From Artemia franciscana (Eukaryota; Arthropoda; Branchiopoda; Anostraca; Artemiidae), in assembly GCF_032884065.1 (NCBI RefSeq), contig NC_088871.1, forward strand, positions 19,240,944-19,304,943: a stretch of 64,000 bases of DNA. The letters run 5' to 3'. The notes under the pieces were generated by a model. It saw only the letters and a list, made by a program, of their open reading frames with translations, was not told the DNA's origin and made no database searches. A program made the position numbers and the translations under genes. Below, one piece after another: positions 61,806 through 64,000 of this stretch (position 1 is the stretch's first letter; every line of letters begins with the position of its first letter).

Positions 61806-62200
61806 CAGCTCTCACGAAAACTAGGATCAGATCCGATCGTGATGCGATATGAGAGTTGTGAGAAGAAATAAATATCCAACAGATAAAATTTATCAACTCT
61901 CTTATTAGCATTATCCTTGAAGATGAAGTCGGGATGTTGACGTGGTTATTACACTAATTTTGCCACATTTTGTGTAGTAATGCTTTTTCCTGCATATTTG
62001 ATAGATGCCACCACTGTAGAACGCAAAAATAACTCTCAAACATCATGTCCTAGAACATAGAATTACACCAGCTCTTTCGAACGAGATGTGTACCCCAAGG
62101 GAGGTGTGAGAGAAAAATAAATTCTCAAGAGACGGAATTTGCCAACTCTTCTAGTCGGAATTTTTACGCGGTCATCGCACTTATTTGCAACCTTTTCACC
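61806..62200 (+). repeat. Diverged tandem duplication, period ~261 bp
   Basis: CACCAGCTCTCACGAA ... GAGAGTTGTGAGAAGAAATA ... GTTATTACACT at 61804-61955 recurs as CACCAGCTCTTTCGAA ... GTGTGAGAGAAAAATAAAT ... GTCATCGCACT at 62066-62182. Confidence 0.5.
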
Positions 62201-63040
62201 TAGTAACAATTTGTCTAGACGCTCACTAGGTGGAACTGTAGACAACAAAACTACGGTTTTTAAACTTCCGTCGCCTCAAAATTTCTATTTAGAAGCAATT
62301 CTTCTATCTAGATGGCGGCACTGTATGATGTACAAATCGTGACTGTTCAACCACGGACTGCTCACGAAATGGCAAATTATGTATTATGCTTTATATTATC
62401 GCTTATTCAGTTTACCTGAAAGAATGTTTAACTTTTCCAGTTATTTTCAGTTGTTAGTTTAACGAATCATTGCAAAATCAAAAGAATTTCCAGTTTAGAT
62501 TGATTCCAAATTTGTAAAATGTTAAATGAACATGTTAAAACGTATGAGATTGATTTTGAATAATTACAGAAAGAAAGGGATACGCTTCGCGAAAGGGATC
62601 TTATCCCCATGAAAACATTACCATCAAATTCTGGATGACCAAGAATCAGCCAACATAATTTTCAAGTTGCTAACAACGAAAGTACGAATTTAGTTCTTCT
62701 ATATCCGAAGTGCGTTTCTTATATATGTATCTGTAAGATCTATTCACTAGTGGCGAACGTATAAAACTGTTAGCTGTTGAATTAAAAAAAAATTTAGCTC
62801 TAATAAGAATGGAAAACTCCTATAGTTTTGCTACATTTTCGTATAATTTTCTTATAAATCGCCTGTTAAGCTTTTTCCAAATTTGTCCCCCCCCCTTGAA
62901 CTTTCGGTCCTCTCTCCCAAACTTATTTATTCTTAATATCATTTTTATTTTGTAGCAGCACCTTTACAGCCCTTAACTGGACTCTAGCCTATATATGTGA
63001 CTTTATCCAGTGTACACCAATGTACAATTTTCTTTTTCAG

Positions 63041-63204
63041 TTACGAGTTATTTGTGTCCTGTCTGCAAAGAAAGTTTTGACAGTGCTGTCATCTTGGACA
63101 AACATTTCGAGAGTGATCATGCAGTCAAGAAGTCCCAGTCACATGATACCAAAGATTTCCAAGTTCTTCAAAATGAATTGTCAGATTTGAGCGCAAGTTT
63201 GAGG
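63041..63204 (+). CDS. EEA1-like exon with second C2H2 finger and helix start
   Basis: The acceptor TTTTTCAG ends at 63040. With the one base carried from the previous exon the reading continues VTSYLCPVCKESFDSAVILD, then KHFESDHAVKK, and on into DFQVLQNELSDLSASLR before the donor GTAAGC at 63205 (phase 0). The finger is C-x2-C-x12-H-x4-H; it lacks the Met and Tyr that the first finger shares with the Rab5-binding finger. The helical tail VLQNELSDLSASL matches the spacing of the segment that begins the EEA1 coiled coil right after its finger. This favours EEA1 over rabenosyn-5. Downstream exons (coiled coil, FYVE) are outside the window. Confidence 0.7.
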
Positions 63205-63603
63205 GTAAGCTTAATTATTTAACGTATATAGCTGTGGACAATATTTTATTGATCTTACGTCTTTTGTTATTACCTAAAAATCTTGTAGTAAATTTTCTCC
63301 TGAGAGATGGGTGGATGTTGGAGGGTGCTGGCCCCTAAGAAGTGAGGTCTTTGGGTTTAAGCTCCCCCCTTCAAATCTAAGGAATTTTATTATATTGCCT
63401 ATAATCCACTTGTATAATTGACTACGCTGGTAATTTTTAGCCATTCACTGATGAAAATTATTTAAATTCTGACAGACAACTTGGGCCTTCACCTCTATAC
63501 CATAAAAGGCGATTTTGAAGATTCCATCTTCAAATTATCACTTCTACCAAAGTCCTGCAGAATTTGTCTTCATAAATGGAACCGTGAAGGCTATGGTAAC
63601 AAA
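63205..63603. other. Intron sequence, nothing recognised
   Basis: Continues the EEA1-like gene after the donor at 63205; no exon seen. Confidence 0.4.
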
Positions 63604-63946
63604 CAAGAACACAAAACACAACCCAATAGCGATGAAAATCATTATTACATTATTACAATATTACAATATTACGTTATTATATTATTACAATAGACCACCA
63701 CAATTTTAAATCCAGACAATAAACCTTACTCAATTGAATTATTTATAACAATATGGCTCAATCAAGAAGTTCTTGAGAATCTTTGCCCATTCAAGAAAAA
63801 ATTTCCTGTAAAAAGATTTGTTTTTCAATAGGTCTTCCTTATTTAGTAGCCACCCGTTTGTTGATTAACGACGTCTTCAAATTGTCCTATCTTAGTTTTT
63901 ATTTATTTTGATTTTCATCGCTATTGGGTTGTGTTTGGTGTTCTTG
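63604..63946. mobile_element. Element with 37-bp terminal inverted repeats
   Basis: 63604-63640 (starting CAAGAACACAAAACACAACC) and the reverse complement of 63910-63946 differ at one of 37 positions. 343 bp in all, AT-rich inside with ATTACA runs, no ORF of note. No clear target-site duplication was found. Confidence 0.75.
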
Positions 63947-64000
63947 GCATGGAGCCAAGCGAGCATTTCTCTTTATGTACTCAGTTTGTTTAATCAAGAT

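Larger units (their letters stand above)
59441..63040 (+). other. 3.6-kb intron of the EEA1-like gene
   Basis: Bounded by GTAAGA (59441) and TTTTTCAG (63033-63040), and phase-consistent on both sides. It contains AT-rich sequence, a GAGA run (60310-60340), the hAT-like MITE at 61564 and a diverged duplication near 61.8-62.2 kb. ORFs inside are chance. Confidence 0.65.

Overview
The window looks like nuclear DNA of an arthropod, most likely a crustacean. The evidence is AT-rich sequence, spliceosomal introns (GTAAG donors, pyrimidine-tract/AG acceptors), AATAAA poly(A) signals and a dense mix of Helitron, RTE-like and CR1/Jockey-like LINE, hAT-like and foldback repeats. A brine-shrimp-type (Artemia) genome fits my memory of these repeat families, but that is inference. 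No operon, Shine-Dalgarno or other prokaryotic organisation is seen; nearly all short ORFs are chance or repeat-derived.

Host genes. The best gene is an intact TRPML/mucolipin channel (32850-34814, +), 654 codons in one coding exon behind a splice acceptor, with a poly(A) signal 79 bp after the stop. At the right end two + strand exons (59266-59440 and 63041-63204), joined by a 3.6 kb intron with matching phase, encode two tandem C2H2 fingers and the start of an alpha-helical linker typical of EEA1, the Rab5/PI3P endosome tether. A strong initiator-type exon (22826-22882, +, CAG|GTAAGT donor) ends in the phase needed to join the 59266 exon. If they belong together, TRPML sits inside an EEA1 intron. 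On the minus strand, short exon-like pieces at 9277-9193, 5032-4943 and 4218-4036 suggest an unrecognised gene in the first 10 kb.

Repeats, left to right. 2.1-2.9 kb: RTE-like endonuclease fragment split by a 201 bp insert. 5.8-8.6 kb: longer RTE-like copy (+). 9.8-10.9 kb: a third copy (-). 12.4-15.2 kb: tandem array of ~295 bp units with poly-C runs. 15.8-16.5 kb: two minisatellites. 17.1-17.5 kb: LINE tail. 19.7-22.4 kb: nested direct/inverted repeat cluster. 23.2-26.0 kb: LINE (-) whose ORF1 begins with a PHD-like finger. 26.5-27.4 kb: ~115 bp tandem repeats. 35-44 kb and 57.4-59.1 kb: a ~1.6 kb dispersed repeat with foldback arms, in opposite orientations. 41.2-49.4 kb: Helitron derivatives (-), one with a textbook 3' end (hairpin + CTAG), all lacking the HUH nuclease motif. 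52.9-55.9 kb: small MITEs, a LINE endonuclease remnant and a tandem array. 57.0, 61.6 and 63.6 kb: further terminal-inverted-repeat elements. Four long (TA)n arrays and a T48 tract punctuate the right half.

Functionally, the two recognisable genes both serve the endolysosomal system: EEA1-like at early endosomes, TRPML in late endosomes and lysosomes. Everything else is selfish DNA or unannotated AT-rich sequence.
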